Program-made: the position numbers and the translations under genes
From: Acetobacteraceae bacterium AT-5844
GTDB taxonomy: Bacteria; Pseudomonadota; Alphaproteobacteria; Acetobacterales; Acetobacteraceae
Assembly: GCA_000245075.1 (NCBI GenBank)
Contig: JH599961.1
Coordinates: forward strand, 1 to 64,000
Length of the DNA stretch: 64,000 nt
Direction of reading: 5' to 3'
Notes under the pieces: model-generated
Database searches by the model: none
Told to the model about the DNA's origin: nothing
The model's input: the letters and a program-made list of their open reading frames with translations, nothing else
Shown: in pieces, positions 23,708 through 33,552 of the stretch
Layout: every line of letters starts with the position of its first letter
Position numbering within the stretch: position 1 is the first letter of the stretch

Positions 23708-25915
23708 TTACCTGTGCTTCGGCTTCCATGCCAGCAGGCGGAGAGCGTTGAGGGTGACAAGTACGGTTGCCCCCGTATCCGCCAGGATGGCAACCCACAG
23801 GCCGGTGGTACCGGTGACTGTCGTCAACAGGAAGGCCAGCTTCAGTCCCACAGCGATGGTGACGTTCGCCTTGACGTTGGCCAAGGTGGCACGTGACAGC
23901 TCAACCAGCTCGGCAATACCCGTCACGCGGTCCTTCATCAGGGCCGCGTCGGCCGCTTCCAGCGCGACATCGGTGCCGCCGCCCATGGCAACGCCGGCGG
24001 TGGCGGCAGCGAGGGCAGGGGCGTCGTTGATCCCGTCGCCGACCATCACGACAGGCCCCCGCGCCTTCAGCGCGCCGATTTCTCGCAGCTTGTCATCCGG
24101 CAGCAGAGAAGCCTTCACTTCCAGACCCAGCGAATTGGCGATGGCCGCGCCGGTTCGGGGATTGTCGCCAGTGAGCATCACCGCGCCGACGCCGAGCTGC
24201 TTCAGCGCTGCAATACCCTCCGCCGCGTCCGGACGGGGTTCGTCACGCATGGCAATGATGCCGATCGGCGCGCCTTCTCGCGTCACGACGACCGCGGTCT
24301 TGCCTTCTGCTTCCCACCGCGTCACGGCCCCCGCGAATTCGGACGACAACTCGCCGGCGGCCCAGGAGGGGGAACCCACCGCGACCAGCGCGCCGCCGAT
24401 GCGGGCACTGACCGCCTTGCCAGGGATTGCGACGGCCTCGCTTGTGGGAGGGGGGGTGAGGGCGCGCGCCTCCGCGGCCCGCAGAATGGCGCGGGCGAGG
24501 GGGTGGGAGGAGCTTGCCTCGACGCCGGCGGCCAGGCGCAGCAGTTCTTCTTCCCGCTGACCGTCCGCTGGCAGGATATCCGTGACACGCGGGTGGCCGG
24601 CGGTGAGGGTGCCGGTCTTGTCGAACGCGATGGTGTGAGCGCCGCCAATCGCTTCCAGCGCGGAGCCGCCTTTTACCAGCAGGCCGCGCCGTGCGCCCGC
24701 CGAGAGGCCGGAGGCCATGGAGGCCGGTACGGAGATCACCAGCGCGCAGGGGCAGGCCACCAGCAGCAGCGCCAGGCCACGATAGACCCAGGTGCCCCAC
24801 TCGCCGCCAAGGAACAGAGGGGGGACGACGATGACCAGGGCCGATATGGCCATGGCACCCGGTGTCCAGACATTGGAGAAGCGCTCGATGAAGCGCTGGG
24901 TGCGGCCGCGCGAGGCAGTGGCCTGCTCCACCAGCCGGGCGATGCGGGAGAGGGTGCTGTCCGCCCCCGCCGCCGTCACTTCCACCTGCAGCACGCCATC
25001 AGTATTGATGGAGCCGGCGACCACTGGCTCGCCAGGCCCGCGCGAGACGGGCACGCTCTCGCCGGTGACGGGGCTCTCGTCCAGGGAAGAGTTGCCTTCG
25101 CGAATAGCGCCATCGCATGGCACCCGGTCGCCGGGGCGGACCAGCACGCGATCGCCGACTGACAGGCGGTCCGCTGGCACCGTCTCCGTCTCGCCGTTCG
25201 CGCGCAGGCGCAGCGCATTCTTGGGCATCAGGTCTACCAGCGCCTGAATGCCCGCGCGGGCACGGCCAGCGGCAACGCCCTCCAGCATTTCGCCTACCGC
25301 GAAGAGCAGCACGACGAGGGCCGCTTCCTCCGCCGCGCCGATAATGGCGGCGCCGAGGGCTGCGGTGACCATCAGCGTTTCGATAGAGAAGGGCGAACCA
25401 GCCCGGGCCAGTGCCACGGCCCGGCGGCCGAAGGGCAGAATGGCGATCAGCGTCGCGGTCAGATAAAGCGCGTAGGAGGCCGTGGGCAGCAGATGGGCCG
25501 CGATCCAAGCGGCGGCGACCACGGCGCCAAGGGCCCAGACCAGCCTGGCTTTGGAAGTGGCGTACCATGACCTGCCTTTATCGGCAGGGCGATCGTGACT
25601 ATGGGCGTGCAGAGCGCCGTGAGCGTGGCCGGCATGGTCATGGTCGTGTTGGCCATGGGACTGAGGGGGCTGACTGGGCGCCATTTGTCCGGAGGCAAGC
25701 GGTGTAATTTTGTAGCCCAGGGCCTCTACCTGCCGCCTCACGGCCTCGGCATCGCCTTCCCGAGGGGCCAGGCTGACCGTCAACCTCTCACCCATCAGAT
25801 TGACCTCGATGTCCGAGACGCCGGGCAGCCGCTCAACCGCCTTCGTCACCTTGGCGACGCAGGAGGCGCAATCCATGCCCTCTACGCGCCACGAGGTTCG
25901 GCTGACTGCATTCAT
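23708..25915 (-). CDS. Zn/Cd/Pb-transporting P-type ATPase (P1B-2, ZntA-like)
   Basis: About 735 residues. Order: a heavy-metal-associated domain with GMDCASC near residues 14-20, a histidine-rich linker (HGQHDHDHAGHAHG), membrane segments, actuator loop TGES, the transport motif CPC in LLVACPCALVIS, phosphorylation site DKTGT, the HP motif SSSHPLA, and the hinge GDGINDAPA. A Lys in GLKLAF and an Asp in LADTGATVLV near the end are the P1B-2 markers for divalent Zn, Cd or Pb export. ATG 25915 has AGGAG nine bases upstream; ATG 25942 would leave almost no leader after the predicted transcription start. Confidence 0.92.
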   Translation of the reverse strand: MNAVSRTSWRVEGMDCASCVAKVTKAVERLPGVSDIEVNLMGERLTVSLAPREGDAEAVRRQVEALGYKITPLASGQMAPSQPPQSHGQHDHDHAGHAHGALHAHSHDRPADKGRSWYATSKARLVWALGAVVAAAWIAAHLLPTASYALYLTATLIAILPFGRRAVALARAGSPFSIETLMVTAALGAAIIGAAEEAALVVLLFAVGEMLEGVAAGRARAGIQALVDLMPKNALRLRANGETETVPADRLSVGDRVLVRPGDRVPCDGAIREGNSSLDESPVTGESVPVSRGPGEPVVAGSINTDGVLQVEVTAAGADSTLSRIARLVEQATASRGRTQRFIERFSNVWTPGAMAISALVIVVPPLFLGGEWGTWVYRGLALLLVACPCALVISVPASMASGLSAGARRGLLVKGGSALEAIGGAHTIAFDKTGTLTAGHPRVTDILPADGQREEELLRLAAGVEASSSHPLARAILRAAEARALTPPPTSEAVAIPGKAVSARIGGALVAVGSPSWAAGELSSEFAGAVTRWEAEGKTAVVVTREGAPIGIIAMRDEPRPDAAEGIAALKQLGVGAVMLTGDNPRTGAAIANSLGLEVKASLLPDDKLREIGALKARGPVVMVGDGINDAPALAAATAGVAMGGGTDVALEAADAALMKDRVTGIAELVELSRATLANVKANVTIAVGLKLAFLLTTVTGTTGLWVAILADTGATVLVTLNALRLLAWKPKHR

Positions 25916-25953
25916 GTCCCACACTCCTGATCTGGGCGCCATGACCGAACCCT

Positions 25954-25984
25954 TTTATGGGACCTCCAGTGACTGGAGCCTCAA
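25954..25984 (-). promoter_or_regulatory. MerR-family-type promoter for the P-type ATPase
   Basis: On the minus strand TTGAGG (-35) and CATAAA (-10) are separated by 19 bases. The spacer contains a perfect 7-1-7 dyad, CTCCAGT-C-ACTGGAG (25964-25978). A long spacer with a central dyad is the hallmark of promoters untwisted by MerR, ZntR, CadR or PbrR-type activators. No MerR-type gene lies in the window, so the regulator must be encoded elsewhere. Confidence 0.75.
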
Positions 25985-26227
25985 GAGGGAAAGGCGGGAA
26001 AATGTGCGCTATCTGGGCGGGGGGCGAATGCCAAGGCCGCGAAGCTCCTTCCGGCTTGATCCTGCCTGGGCCCGCTGAGCGGTAGCGTAAAGGGGCGGCG
26101 TGGTTATGCTGGGCTTGGCCGCTCAGGGCGCTCCGCGGCGCCTCCATGCTGTCCTGGCGAAACATTGGGGCGCTTCTCCCCGGATCAGCCAGTTCTCGTT
26201 CGGATCAGCTTCCAAGGTCTCTCCCGC

Positions 26228-27277
26228 ATGCATGGCGAATACAAGGTTCAGGGCGGCAAGCTTGTTGTCGTCGATCTCGAGGTCAGCGACGGTCATATAC
26301 AAAACGTTCTGATCGCCGGTGATTTCTTCCTCGAACCTGCGGAGGCTCTGGATGACATCCGCGCGGCGGTCGAAGGGCTGCCGGCCCAGGCGAGCTTCGA
26401 GGAGATTGCGGCCGCAGTCAGGGCGGGCCTGCGGCCGGACGCCTCCCTGATCGGCTTCAGTGCCGAAGCCGTGGCCGTCGCCGTCCGCCGCGCATTGGGC
26501 GGGAAAGGAGGCTGGCGGGACTACGACTGGCAGATCATTGAAGCACCTGCAGTCTCGCCCGCCATGCATCTGGCCCTGGACGAGGTGCTGGCCCAGGAGG
26601 TTGCCGCTGGCCGGCGCCCCCCGACGCTACGCTTTTGGGAGTGGGAGAGGCCGGCGATCATCATCGGTGCCTTCCAGTCTTTGCGCAATGAGGTGGACCT
26701 GGAGGCCGCCTCGGCCCGCGGGGTCGAAACCGTGCGCCGCGTGACGGGGGGCGGGGCAATGTTCGTGGAACCTGGCAGCACCGTGACCTATTCGCTGTAT
26801 GCGCCGGGCGAGCTCGTCCGTGACATGAACTTCGCCGATTCTTACGCTTTCCTCGATGCCTGGGCCTTGCAGGCGCTTATCTCCCTGGGCATCGATGCGT
26901 TCTATAAGCCGCTGAACGACATTTCGAGTTCCAAAGGCAAGATCGGCGGTGCGGCGCAGAAGCGCTTCTCAGGCGGTGCCGTTCTGCATCATGTGACGAT
27001 GGCCTATGACATGGACGCCGAGAGAATGGTCGACGTGCTGCGGATCGGGCGAGAGAAGCTCAGCGACAAAGGGACGACGAGCGCGGTCAAGCGTGTCGAT
27101 CCACTGCGTAGCCAGACCGGGCTCCCGCGCGAGGAAGTCATTCGTCGGATGCGCGAAACTTTCGTGTCGATGCATGGCGGACTTCCTGGCCAAATCACGA
27201 ATGAGGAATATGCAGCGGCTGAGAAAATCGCGCGGGAGAAATTCTCATCGGAGGAATGGCTGCGGCATATTCCGTAA
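26228..27277 (+). CDS. Lipoate-protein ligase A family protein with N-terminal accessory domain
   Basis: About 349 residues. Residues 1-90 resemble the LplA accessory (C-terminal/LplB-like) domain (MHGEYKVQGGKLVVVDLEV... IAGDFFLEPAEALDDI). Residues about 100-345 are the catalytic lipoate/biotin ligase fold with RRVTGGGAMFVEPG at 170 onward and the Lys of GKIGGAAQKR at about 238. The order is reversed relative to E. coli LplA, where the accessory domain is at the C-terminus. The usual GGGxxxHD is GGGAMFVEPG here. It should attach lipoate to 2-oxoacid dehydrogenase or glycine-cleavage proteins. ATG 26228 places the accessory domain at the very start. Confidence 0.8.
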   Translation: MHGEYKVQGGKLVVVDLEVSDGHIQNVLIAGDFFLEPAEALDDIRAAVEGLPAQASFEEIAAAVRAGLRPDASLIGFSAEAVAVAVRRALGGKGGWRDYDWQIIEAPAVSPAMHLALDEVLAQEVAAGRRPPTLRFWEWERPAIIIGAFQSLRNEVDLEAASARGVETVRRVTGGGAMFVEPGSTVTYSLYAPGELVRDMNFADSYAFLDAWALQALISLGIDAFYKPLNDISSSKGKIGGAAQKRFSGGAVLHHVTMAYDMDAERMVDVLRIGREKLSDKGTTSAVKRVDPLRSQTGLPREEVIRRMRETFVSMHGGLPGQITNEEYAAAEKIAREKFSSEEWLRHIP

Positions 27278-27317
27278 CGGCGTGGGGGGATAGGCAGTAT
27301 CGTCGGGGAGCCGGTGT

Positions 27318-27339
27318 GAGGAGAGGGGGGCTTCTCCTC
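27318..27339 (+). terminator. Hairpin after the lipoate ligase gene
   Basis: GAGGAGA pairs perfectly with TCTCCTC across an eight-base G-rich loop, 41 bases after the stop codon. No T-tract follows. It precedes a second hairpin before the convergent ugd gene. Confidence 0.35.
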
Positions 27340-27367
27340 GGACAGGCGAGGCGGGTCACGCAGCGCG

Positions 27368-27397
27368 AAGGGCGCGCAGATAGCATGGCGCGCCCTT
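27368..27397. terminator. Strong hairpin between convergent lplA-like and ugd genes
   Basis: AAGGGCGCGC (27368-27377) and GCGCGCCCTT (27388-27397) form a perfect ten-base stem with a ten-base loop in the gap between two convergent genes. It likely serves as a bidirectional transcription barrier, though neither side has a long T-run. Confidence 0.55.
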
Positions 27398-27410
27398 GCA
27401 GCGGACACGG

Positions 27411-28751
27411 CTAACCCGCCGCGAACAAAGGCAGGAGGGACCGTGCGCGGCCATTGCCAATGCAGCTATAGGCAAAGCCTGCAGCCTCCACTTCTGTGCT
27501 CGAGTAGATGTTCCGCAGGTCCACCATGACTGGGCACCGCATTCCGTCGTGCAGTCTTTTGAGATCCAGCCTGCGGAATACGTCCCAGTCCGTGACAAGA
27601 ACCAGAGCGTCCGTACCCGACGCTGCCTCGTAAGGGTCGCTCGCATACTCGACGTCGTTCAGGATCAGGGCAGCTTGCTCCATCCCCTCAGGATCATAAG
27701 CGCGGACCCAGGCGCCGGCATCCTCGAGTGCGCGAACCAGGGCGATGGCGGGTGAGTCCCGCATGTCGTCGGTGTTCGGCTTGAAGGTAAGGCCGAGGAG
27801 GCTGATTGTTTTACCCCGGACGCTACCACCGCAGGCCGCGATGACACGGCGAGCCATCGCTCGCTTGCGCCGCTCATTCACCTCAGCCACCGTTTCCGCG
27901 ATGCGCAAGGATGCACCGTGATCATGTGCGGTTTTGATGAGCGCAGAGACGTCTTTCGGGAAGCAAGACCCGCCGAACCCCGGGCCTGCATCCAGGAACT
28001 TCTGACCAATGCGGGTGTCGAATCCAATACCCTTTGAGACGTCGCGGACATCTGCGCCGACCAGCTCGCAAAGATCAGCCATCTCATTGATGAAGGTGAT
28101 CTTCGTTGCCAGGAATGCATTGGCCGCGTACTTCGTGAGCTCGGCGGTACGGCGTGTGGTGAAGAGCAAGGGGGCGTGGCCCGCGCTCAGCGGACGATAA
28201 ATATCCGCCATCACCTCGCGGGCGCTATCGTCCTCAATTCCAATGATGATGCGGTCCGGGCGCTTAAAGTCCTCAATCGCCGCGCCTTCACGCAGAAACT
28301 CCGGATTGGAGGCGACAGCAAATTGAAGATCCGGCCGCGCCTCGCGGATCATACGCTCCACCTCATCGCCAGTTCCGACGGGAACGGTGGACTTCGTCAC
28401 CACGACCGTATAGCCAGTCAGCGCCTGCGCGATTGCGCGGGCAGCCTGATAGACATAGGTCAGATCGGCATGCCCGTCCCCGCGCCGTGACGGCGTACCG
28501 ACGGCAATGAACACAGCGTCAGCGCCATCAACGGCCCAGCCGATGTCACCGCCGAAGGCCAAGCGTCCCTCGGCCATGTTCCGGGCCACCAGATCGTCGA
28601 GACCCGGCTCGTAGATCGGAATCCGTCCTCTCTGCAGGGCATCGATGCGAGCCGGATCTTTGTCGGCGCAGCGAATGGAGTGGCCGAAGTCGGCTAGGCA
28701 GGCACCTGTGACGAGGCCGACATAGCCGGCTCCGATAATGGCGATCCTCAT
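27411..28751 (-). CDS. ugd: UDP-glucose 6-dehydrogenase
   Basis: A 446-residue enzyme that oxidises UDP-glucose to UDP-glucuronate with two NAD. The N-terminal Rossmann motif GAGYVG is at residues 7-12, the central domain has KYAANAFLATKITFINE, and the catalytic cysteine (about 263) is in GPGFGGSCFPKD. The C-terminal UDP-binding domain includes LGLTFKPNTDDMRDSP. ATG 28751 has a strong AAGGAGG site. It is the last gene of the minus-strand exopolysaccharide arm and supplies UDP-glucuronate to the decarboxylase two genes upstream. Confidence 0.95.
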   Translation of the reverse strand: MRIAIIGAGYVGLVTGACLADFGHSIRCADKDPARIDALQRGRIPIYEPGLDDLVARNMAEGRLAFGGDIGWAVDGADAVFIAVGTPSRRGDGHADLTYVYQAARAIAQALTGYTVVVTKSTVPVGTGDEVERMIREARPDLQFAVASNPEFLREGAAIEDFKRPDRIIIGIEDDSAREVMADIYRPLSAGHAPLLFTTRRTAELTKYAANAFLATKITFINEMADLCELVGADVRDVSKGIGFDTRIGQKFLDAGPGFGGSCFPKDVSALIKTAHDHGASLRIAETVAEVNERRKRAMARRVIAACGGSVRGKTISLLGLTFKPNTDDMRDSPAIALVRALEDAGAWVRAYDPEGMEQAALILNDVEYASDPYEAASGTDALVLVTDWDVFRRLDLKRLHDGMRCPVMVDLRNIYSSTEVEAAGFAYSCIGNGRARSLLPLFAAG

Positions 28752-28918
28752 GTCAGGCCTCCTTTCCAAGGATATTTGAGCCGCAGGCGCGGCGGTTTGT
28801 GAGGGCGCAATTTCGGCTGCCCCTTTCCGACAATGCCGTAGGGCGTAGTACGAAACGGCCGGCCAGCTGACCGACGTCAACTAGGGTTTGGTAACCAGCG
28901 TACACTGCTCTTCTCCGG

Positions 28919-30016
28919 TCAGCTCGCTGGCGCCACATCTCGGGGCTGAGCCTCGCCCAGGCGCTCCGTCAGGCCCGCGTGGATATCCTCCATGATTTCG
29001 CGAATTCCGTAGCGGTAACGCCACTCGGGATACATGTTCTGAAACTTCCGCACGTCACTAATCCACCAGATATGATCGCCAGTGCGCGCGTCATCGCTGT
29101 AAGTGTAATTCATCGGCCGCCCAGCAATATCCTCGGCCATCGTAATGGCTTCCTGCATCGAGCAGTTTGCATGGCGGCCGCCACCGATATTGAAAACCTC
29201 ACCGGATGATGGGCGGCGGAAGAAGCACCAGAAAGCTTCGGCCAAATCACGCGAATGAATGTTGTCGCGCACCTGCTTTCCGCCGTGGCCGAAAACGGTA
29301 TAGGGAGTGCCGGTTACCGCACACTTCATGAGATAGGCGAGAAAGCCATGCAGCTGCGCACCGGAGTGCCCGGGACCTGTGAGGCAGCCACCGCGGAAAC
29401 ATGCCGTCCTCATGCCGAAGTACCGGCCGTACTCCTGTACCATAATATCAGCGGCGACCTTTGAGGCACCGAAGATGCTGTGCAGCGTGGCATCGACGGA
29501 CATCTGCTCCGGTATACCGAACTCCGCCCACTCGTGATCCGACCGCAGCTCCATCCGGGTCGGAAGCTCGACCAAGGGAAGATAGTTCGGCCGGTCTCCA
29601 TAGACCTTGTTGGTGCTCACGAAGATGAACACCGCATCAGGAGCATGCTTCCGTGTAGCCTCGAGGAGGTTCAGCGTGCCATTGGCATTGACGGAAAAGT
29701 CTGTCAGAGGCTCCCGTGCGGCCCAGTCGTGCGAAGGCTGCGCGGCGCAGTGAACAACAACGCCAATATCCTTGCCATATCGGGCGAAGACTGAATCCAT
29801 ACTGTCGAAGTCGCGGATATCCGCGTTGAGGTGGGTATAGTTCGGCTGTGCCGTGCGAAGCTGGTCGACCTGCCAGCGCGTGCTCGCGCTGTCACCGAAG
29901 AAGTATTTCCGCATGTCGTTGTCGATGCCCACGACATCGAGGCCACGCTCGGAGAATAGCCGGACGCACTCCGCGCCAACGAGCCCACCCGAACCGGTAA
30001 TGATTGCGACGGTCAT
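28919..30016 (-). CDS. NAD-dependent sugar epimerase, CDP-paratose 2-epimerase-like
   Basis: A 365-residue extended short-chain dehydrogenase. The dinucleotide motif GSGGLVGAE is at residues 8-16, and the mid part has [17 protein letters not shown] and [17 protein letters not shown]. This, with [17 protein letters not shown], is the pattern of CDP-paratose/tyvelose 2-epimerase relatives. The catalytic YxxxK position reads FGASK, so the usual tyrosine is a phenylalanine. It sits between the UDP-xylose synthase and ugd genes, suggesting a nucleotide-sugar epimerase for the exopolysaccharide. The exact sugar is unknown. Confidence 0.8.
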   Translation of the reverse strand: MTVAIITGSGGLVGAECVRLFSERGLDVVGIDNDMRKYFFGDSASTRWQVDQLRTAQPNYTHLNADIRDFDSMDSVFARYGKDIGVVVHCAAQPSHDWAAREPLTDFSVNANGTLNLLEATRKHAPDAVFIFVSTNKVYGDRPNYLPLVELPTRMELRSDHEWAEFGIPEQMSVDATLHSIFGASKVAADIMVQEYGRYFGMRTACFRGGCLTGPGHSGAQLHGFLAYLMKCAVTGTPYTVFGHGGKQVRDNIHSRDLAEAFWCFFRRPSSGEVFNIGGGRHANCSMQEAITMAEDIAGRPMNYTYSDDARTGDHIWWISDVRKFQNMYPEWRYRYGIREIMEDIHAGLTERLGEAQPRDVAPAS

Positions 30017-30030
30017 ATCATGGACTCCGT

Positions 30031-31170
30031 TTACACGCCGACCTTGCCGGCGCCATTCCCATTCCTGAGAGGTATATTGACCCGACTCGTTTCGGCGGCT
30101 CCACCGAGCAGGAGATCTGCATTGAGCTGATGGGCCGTCCCTGGCGGCGCTACGATAGGGGTGCCCAGTGCAAGGGCGGCTTCGTAGATCCGCTTCGCCC
30201 GCTCTCCTTGCGCACCATTCTTCTCGGTGAGTTCCTCCTGGAAATAAGCAACGGTGCGGCGCAGGCCTTCATCGAGGCTCACCCTTGGTGACCAGTTCAG
30301 AAGATTCTGAGCGAGCGTGATGTCAGGGCAACGTTGCAGCGGATCGTCCTGCGGCAGGGGACGCCGTACAATCCCCGAGCTCGATCCGATCAACGCAATA
30401 ATGCGTTCCGCCAGCGTGAGAACGGGAATCTCGTGTGGATTGCCCAAGTTAACGGGGCCGGTGACGCTGTCATCCGCTTCCATCATGGAAACGAACCCCT
30501 CGATGAGATCGTCCACGTAGCAGAACGCACGGGTCTGGCTGCCATCGCCGTAAATCGTGAGATCTTCGCCACGAATTGCCTGCGCGATGAAGTTAGAGAC
30601 GACGCGGCCATCGCTGGGGTGCAGACGTGGGCCGTAAGTATTGAAGATCCGGACGACGCGGATTCTCACCTTATGCTGCCGAGCATAATCGAAGAAAAGT
30701 GTCTCGGCGCAGCGCTTGCCTTCATCGTAACATGCCCGCGGGCCGAGGGGGCTCACATTGCCACGGTAATCTTCCCGCTGCGGGTGTACCGTCGGATCGC
30801 CATAAACCTCGCTTGTTGAAGCCTGAAGGATGCGTGCGCCAACCCTCTTGGCAAGACCGAGCATATTGATCGCCCCGATGACGCTCACCTTCGTCGTCTG
30901 CACCGGATCGAACTGGTAGTGCACAGGTGAAGCAGGGCAGGCCAGGTTATAGATATCGTCCACCTCCACGTAGAGGGGGAAGGTGATGTCGTGACGCATC
31001 ACTTCGAAACGTGAATGCCCAAGCAGATGGGCGATGTTGCTCTTGCGCCCGGTGAAGAAGTTGTCGACGCAGAGCACGTCATGGCCGTCCCGCAGGAGGC
31101 GCTCGCACAGGTGCGAACCTAGGAAGCCAGCTCCACCTGTAACCAGGACGCGCTTTCTAACCGACGCCAT
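30031..31170 (-). CDS. uxs: UDP-glucuronate decarboxylase (UDP-xylose synthase)
   Basis: A 379-residue SDR enzyme converting UDP-glucuronate to UDP-xylose. The cofactor loop GGAGFLGSH is near residues 12-20, followed by [16 protein letters not shown] and [17 protein letters not shown]. The family-specific catalytic stretch [16 protein letters not shown] contains the YxxxK pair, and STSEVYGDP carries the serine. A C-terminal extension of about 60 residues after the core is variable. It lies 15 bases upstream of the epimerase gene and uses the product of the nearby ugd. Confidence 0.92.
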   Translation of the reverse strand: MASVRKRVLVTGGAGFLGSHLCERLLRDGHDVLCVDNFFTGRKSNIAHLLGHSRFEVMRHDITFPLYVEVDDIYNLACPASPVHYQFDPVQTTKVSVIGAINMLGLAKRVGARILQASTSEVYGDPTVHPQREDYRGNVSPLGPRACYDEGKRCAETLFFDYARQHKVRIRVVRIFNTYGPRLHPSDGRVVSNFIAQAIRGEDLTIYGDGSQTRAFCYVDDLIEGFVSMMEADDSVTGPVNLGNPHEIPVLTLAERIIALIGSSSGIVRRPLPQDDPLQRCPDITLAQNLLNWSPRVSLDEGLRRTVAYFQEELTEKNGAQGERAKRIYEAALALGTPIVAPPGTAHQLNADLLLGGAAETSRVNIPLRNGNGAGKVGV

Positions 31171-31221
31171 GTTTCTCTCCTTCGGTTAAACCAGTGTTCC
31201 GCATAGATTCAGGGGCCTGCC

Positions 31222-32688
31222 CTAGCGGGCGCCCCGCGCCTTCAGCATGGCGGGGATCGTGTTGACGACGATGTACAGGTCGAGCCAAAGCGACCAGTTT
31301 CGGATGTAGAACGTGTCGATCGCCTGCTGCTGCCGCAGGTCGGCGTCACTACGTTCCGATATTTGCCAAAGGCCCGTCAGTCCTGGCTTTACGCTTCCGC
31401 GCAGCGCTTGGAACTCCGCGTCGAACCGTTCGACGTGGTAAGCGGGAAAGGGACGGGGTCCCACAAGGCTCAGATCACCACGCACGACATTCCAAAGCTG
31501 AGGCAGCTCATCAAGGCTGGTGCGGCGCAGGATGGAGCCAACGACCGGCAATATGCGGGGGTCATGCGAGAGCTTGACGCATCGTTGCCATTCGCGGCGT
31601 GCCTCAGGGTCGCGGTCAAGGAGATCCTGCAAGCGCTGTTCTGCGTCCATGTGCATTGTGCGTAACTTGAAGACAGGAACGAAGCTCTGCCTCAGTCCCA
31701 CGCGGCGCTGCACATAGAACGCCGGCCCACGGCTCGTTGCCTTGATCGCGGCCGCCAGCGCCGCAATCAGCGGTATGCTTACGAGAAGCGCCGGAACGGC
31801 AATGCACAGATCGAAAATTCGCTTTGCAAATGGCGCAATATTTCCCTGTGAGGCATTCGAAAACTCCACGCCCGACATCTCGCCAAATCCACGCGGGGAG
31901 AGCCCCAGAGCCGGAATGCCGCTCAGATCGGGTAGGACGATGACCCGGCGGAAAGGAAGGCTGGACGGATCGGGGGGTGAGAGATCCGGCGAGAGCACGA
32001 TAATCGCCACATCTGCTGAGTCTGCAAATGCCCCGGCCGCGGCCGGTACCCCCAGATGGGTAAGGGGGTGGGGCTCATCGCTCGGCTCTGCGTCGGCGAC
32101 ATAGCCGATCGGGCGCAGTCCGAATTCCGGACGGGCAACCAGTTGGGATGCGAGTCGTGCGGTTGCGCCTCGCGAGCCGATGAGAAGAGCTGTCCGGCCC
32201 CAGGCTGCTTTCCGAATGAGATGCTGCCGAAGGGCCGCCTCTACGAGCAGCCACAGGGGAAGCGTCAGAATGCCGCCAAGAGCAAGTACCAGGAAAGTAG
32301 GCATGGCTGCTGCCCCGGCCAAGATAGCAAGAGCAAAGGCCAGCCAGGGAAACAGCGAAGCGCCTAACACCCGAAGACGGAATCGCTCGATGGGGCCGCT
32401 TCCCGCCGTGTCATAGACGCCGAGGATCAAGTTCGCGACAAGCGAAGATACCGCAGCCGATATAGCGAGGGCGGAGTCCCAGACCGTGAGCGGTCCGTCA
32501 CTCGGATAGAGCGGCGTCAAAACGGCTGTCGCTATAAGAACGGCGATTTCGACCGACACGACGTCACCTGCTGCCAAGATCAGGGCATTACGGGTCGGTA
32601 CTCGAGCGCGTCGCCAGAGTGACTTCTTCGTTTGGGGGAGGGGCGAGGGAATGGATGCGTCGAGCACCTTAGAGGATGCATCAGCCAT
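31222..32688 (-). CDS. Undecaprenyl-phosphate sugar phosphotransferase (WbaP/WcaJ-type priming enzyme)
   Basis: About 488 residues. The N-terminal half holds several membrane segments and a CoA-binding-like domain ([20 protein letters not shown]). The C-terminal half is the bacterial sugar transferase domain: [52 protein letters not shown] and [12 protein letters not shown]. It loads the first sugar phosphate onto undecaprenyl phosphate in the inner membrane. ATG 32688 has GGAGG eight bases upstream; an in-frame GTG at 32709 overlaps that site. It opens the minus-strand exopolysaccharide arm. Confidence 0.92.
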   Translation of the reverse strand: MADASSKVLDASIPSPLPQTKKSLWRRARVPTRNALILAAGDVVSVEIAVLIATAVLTPLYPSDGPLTVWDSALAISAAVSSLVANLILGVYDTAGSGPIERFRLRVLGASLFPWLAFALAILAGAAAMPTFLVLALGGILTLPLWLLVEAALRQHLIRKAAWGRTALLIGSRGATARLASQLVARPEFGLRPIGYVADAEPSDEPHPLTHLGVPAAAGAFADSADVAIIVLSPDLSPPDPSSLPFRRVIVLPDLSGIPALGLSPRGFGEMSGVEFSNASQGNIAPFAKRIFDLCIAVPALLVSIPLIAALAAAIKATSRGPAFYVQRRVGLRQSFVPVFKLRTMHMDAEQRLQDLLDRDPEARREWQRCVKLSHDPRILPVVGSILRRTSLDELPQLWNVVRGDLSLVGPRPFPAYHVERFDAEFQALRGSVKPGLTGLWQISERSDADLRQQQAIDTFYIRNWSLWLDLYIVVNTIPAMLKARGAR

Positions 32689-33552
32689 GGCCCGGCCTCC
32701 GCCCGGCACCTGCGTAAGGCAGGCATAAGCCTAGCGGGCGGAACGCTACCAGGCGCTCGTACCGTACGCCTGCCGACGCGGCGTTTGACTTGCCTGCAAC
32801 TGTACGGTGAGTCGATCCGTTCTGCGCCATTGCCATAGGGCTTTTCAGCCGCCTCCGCGTTCGTGACCCATTTGCAACGGGTACAGGGAGCACAGCGAAA
32901 GTCAGTAGGGCGCAGACGGATATGCTCCACTTTCGCCGCGGCTGCGGCAACGTTCCCCCTAATGGACAGGGGGATTGCGGGACATCGCGACGAATGCCGC
33001 CCGAGCTGGCGAGGAGGGAATGACAGGCTTGAGGCTGGGTATTTTCCGCCGACGCATGGCGCATTCCGCTTCTGTCGACTGTAGTGCTGACTAATCGTTG
33101 CTGCGTCTCCGTCGTCCGATCTGGATCCGCCGAGGTGACTCCTTGCCCGAGGCAAACTGCGCTGTTGCGTGGCAGAGGGGGCACGCTGTCCTCCAGCCAA
33201 GACGCCCCCAGGCGGTAGGCGAAAGGGTTCGCGGGTCGCACGCGAGTTGGGATGGCCTTCGCAGTGGAGCGCAAAAACACCCGTTCGCCCGGTAATCCGG
33301 AAGCCGCACGTATGGGGATGGCGGGAGCCTGCTGAACAGTTGCGGAGGTCCGGCGCTGCCTCAGCAACTTCGTTCAGATTGCGGCATGCTCGTCGCCCAC
33401 GCAGATCTGCATGCGGCGCAGAAGTGGTAGAAGCCATCGGGCCTGCAGCGGCTCCTGACTACCTCTGAATTCCATTCGGGGCCGCGCCCCCGCATCCGCA
33501 GAATGCAGTCTCTGGGACAGGGCGACCGCCCGTCAAAGTTCGCAGCAGGGAC
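32689..33552. promoter_or_regulatory. Long divergent control region of the exopolysaccharide locus
   Basis: About 860 bases between the priming transferase (minus) and the Wzc-like gene (plus). Open frames exist on both strands, including one of 285 codons, but they have arginine/proline/serine-rich shadow composition and no ribosome binding site that I trust. I expect promoters for both arms and perhaps a small RNA, but no single element is convincing. Confidence 0.4.

Noticed and set aside
32866-32882. TTTGCAACGGGT near the exopolysaccharide control region as a possible second IS6 end
   Set aside because: It departs from the IS6 end after TTTGCAAC and has no flanking transposase.
32580-33437. 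Long 285-codon minus-strand open frame across the exopolysaccharide control region
   Set aside because: Composition is rich in Arg, Pro, Ser and Cys as in out-of-frame GC-rich DNA, there is no ribosome binding site, and it overlaps the priming transferase gene.
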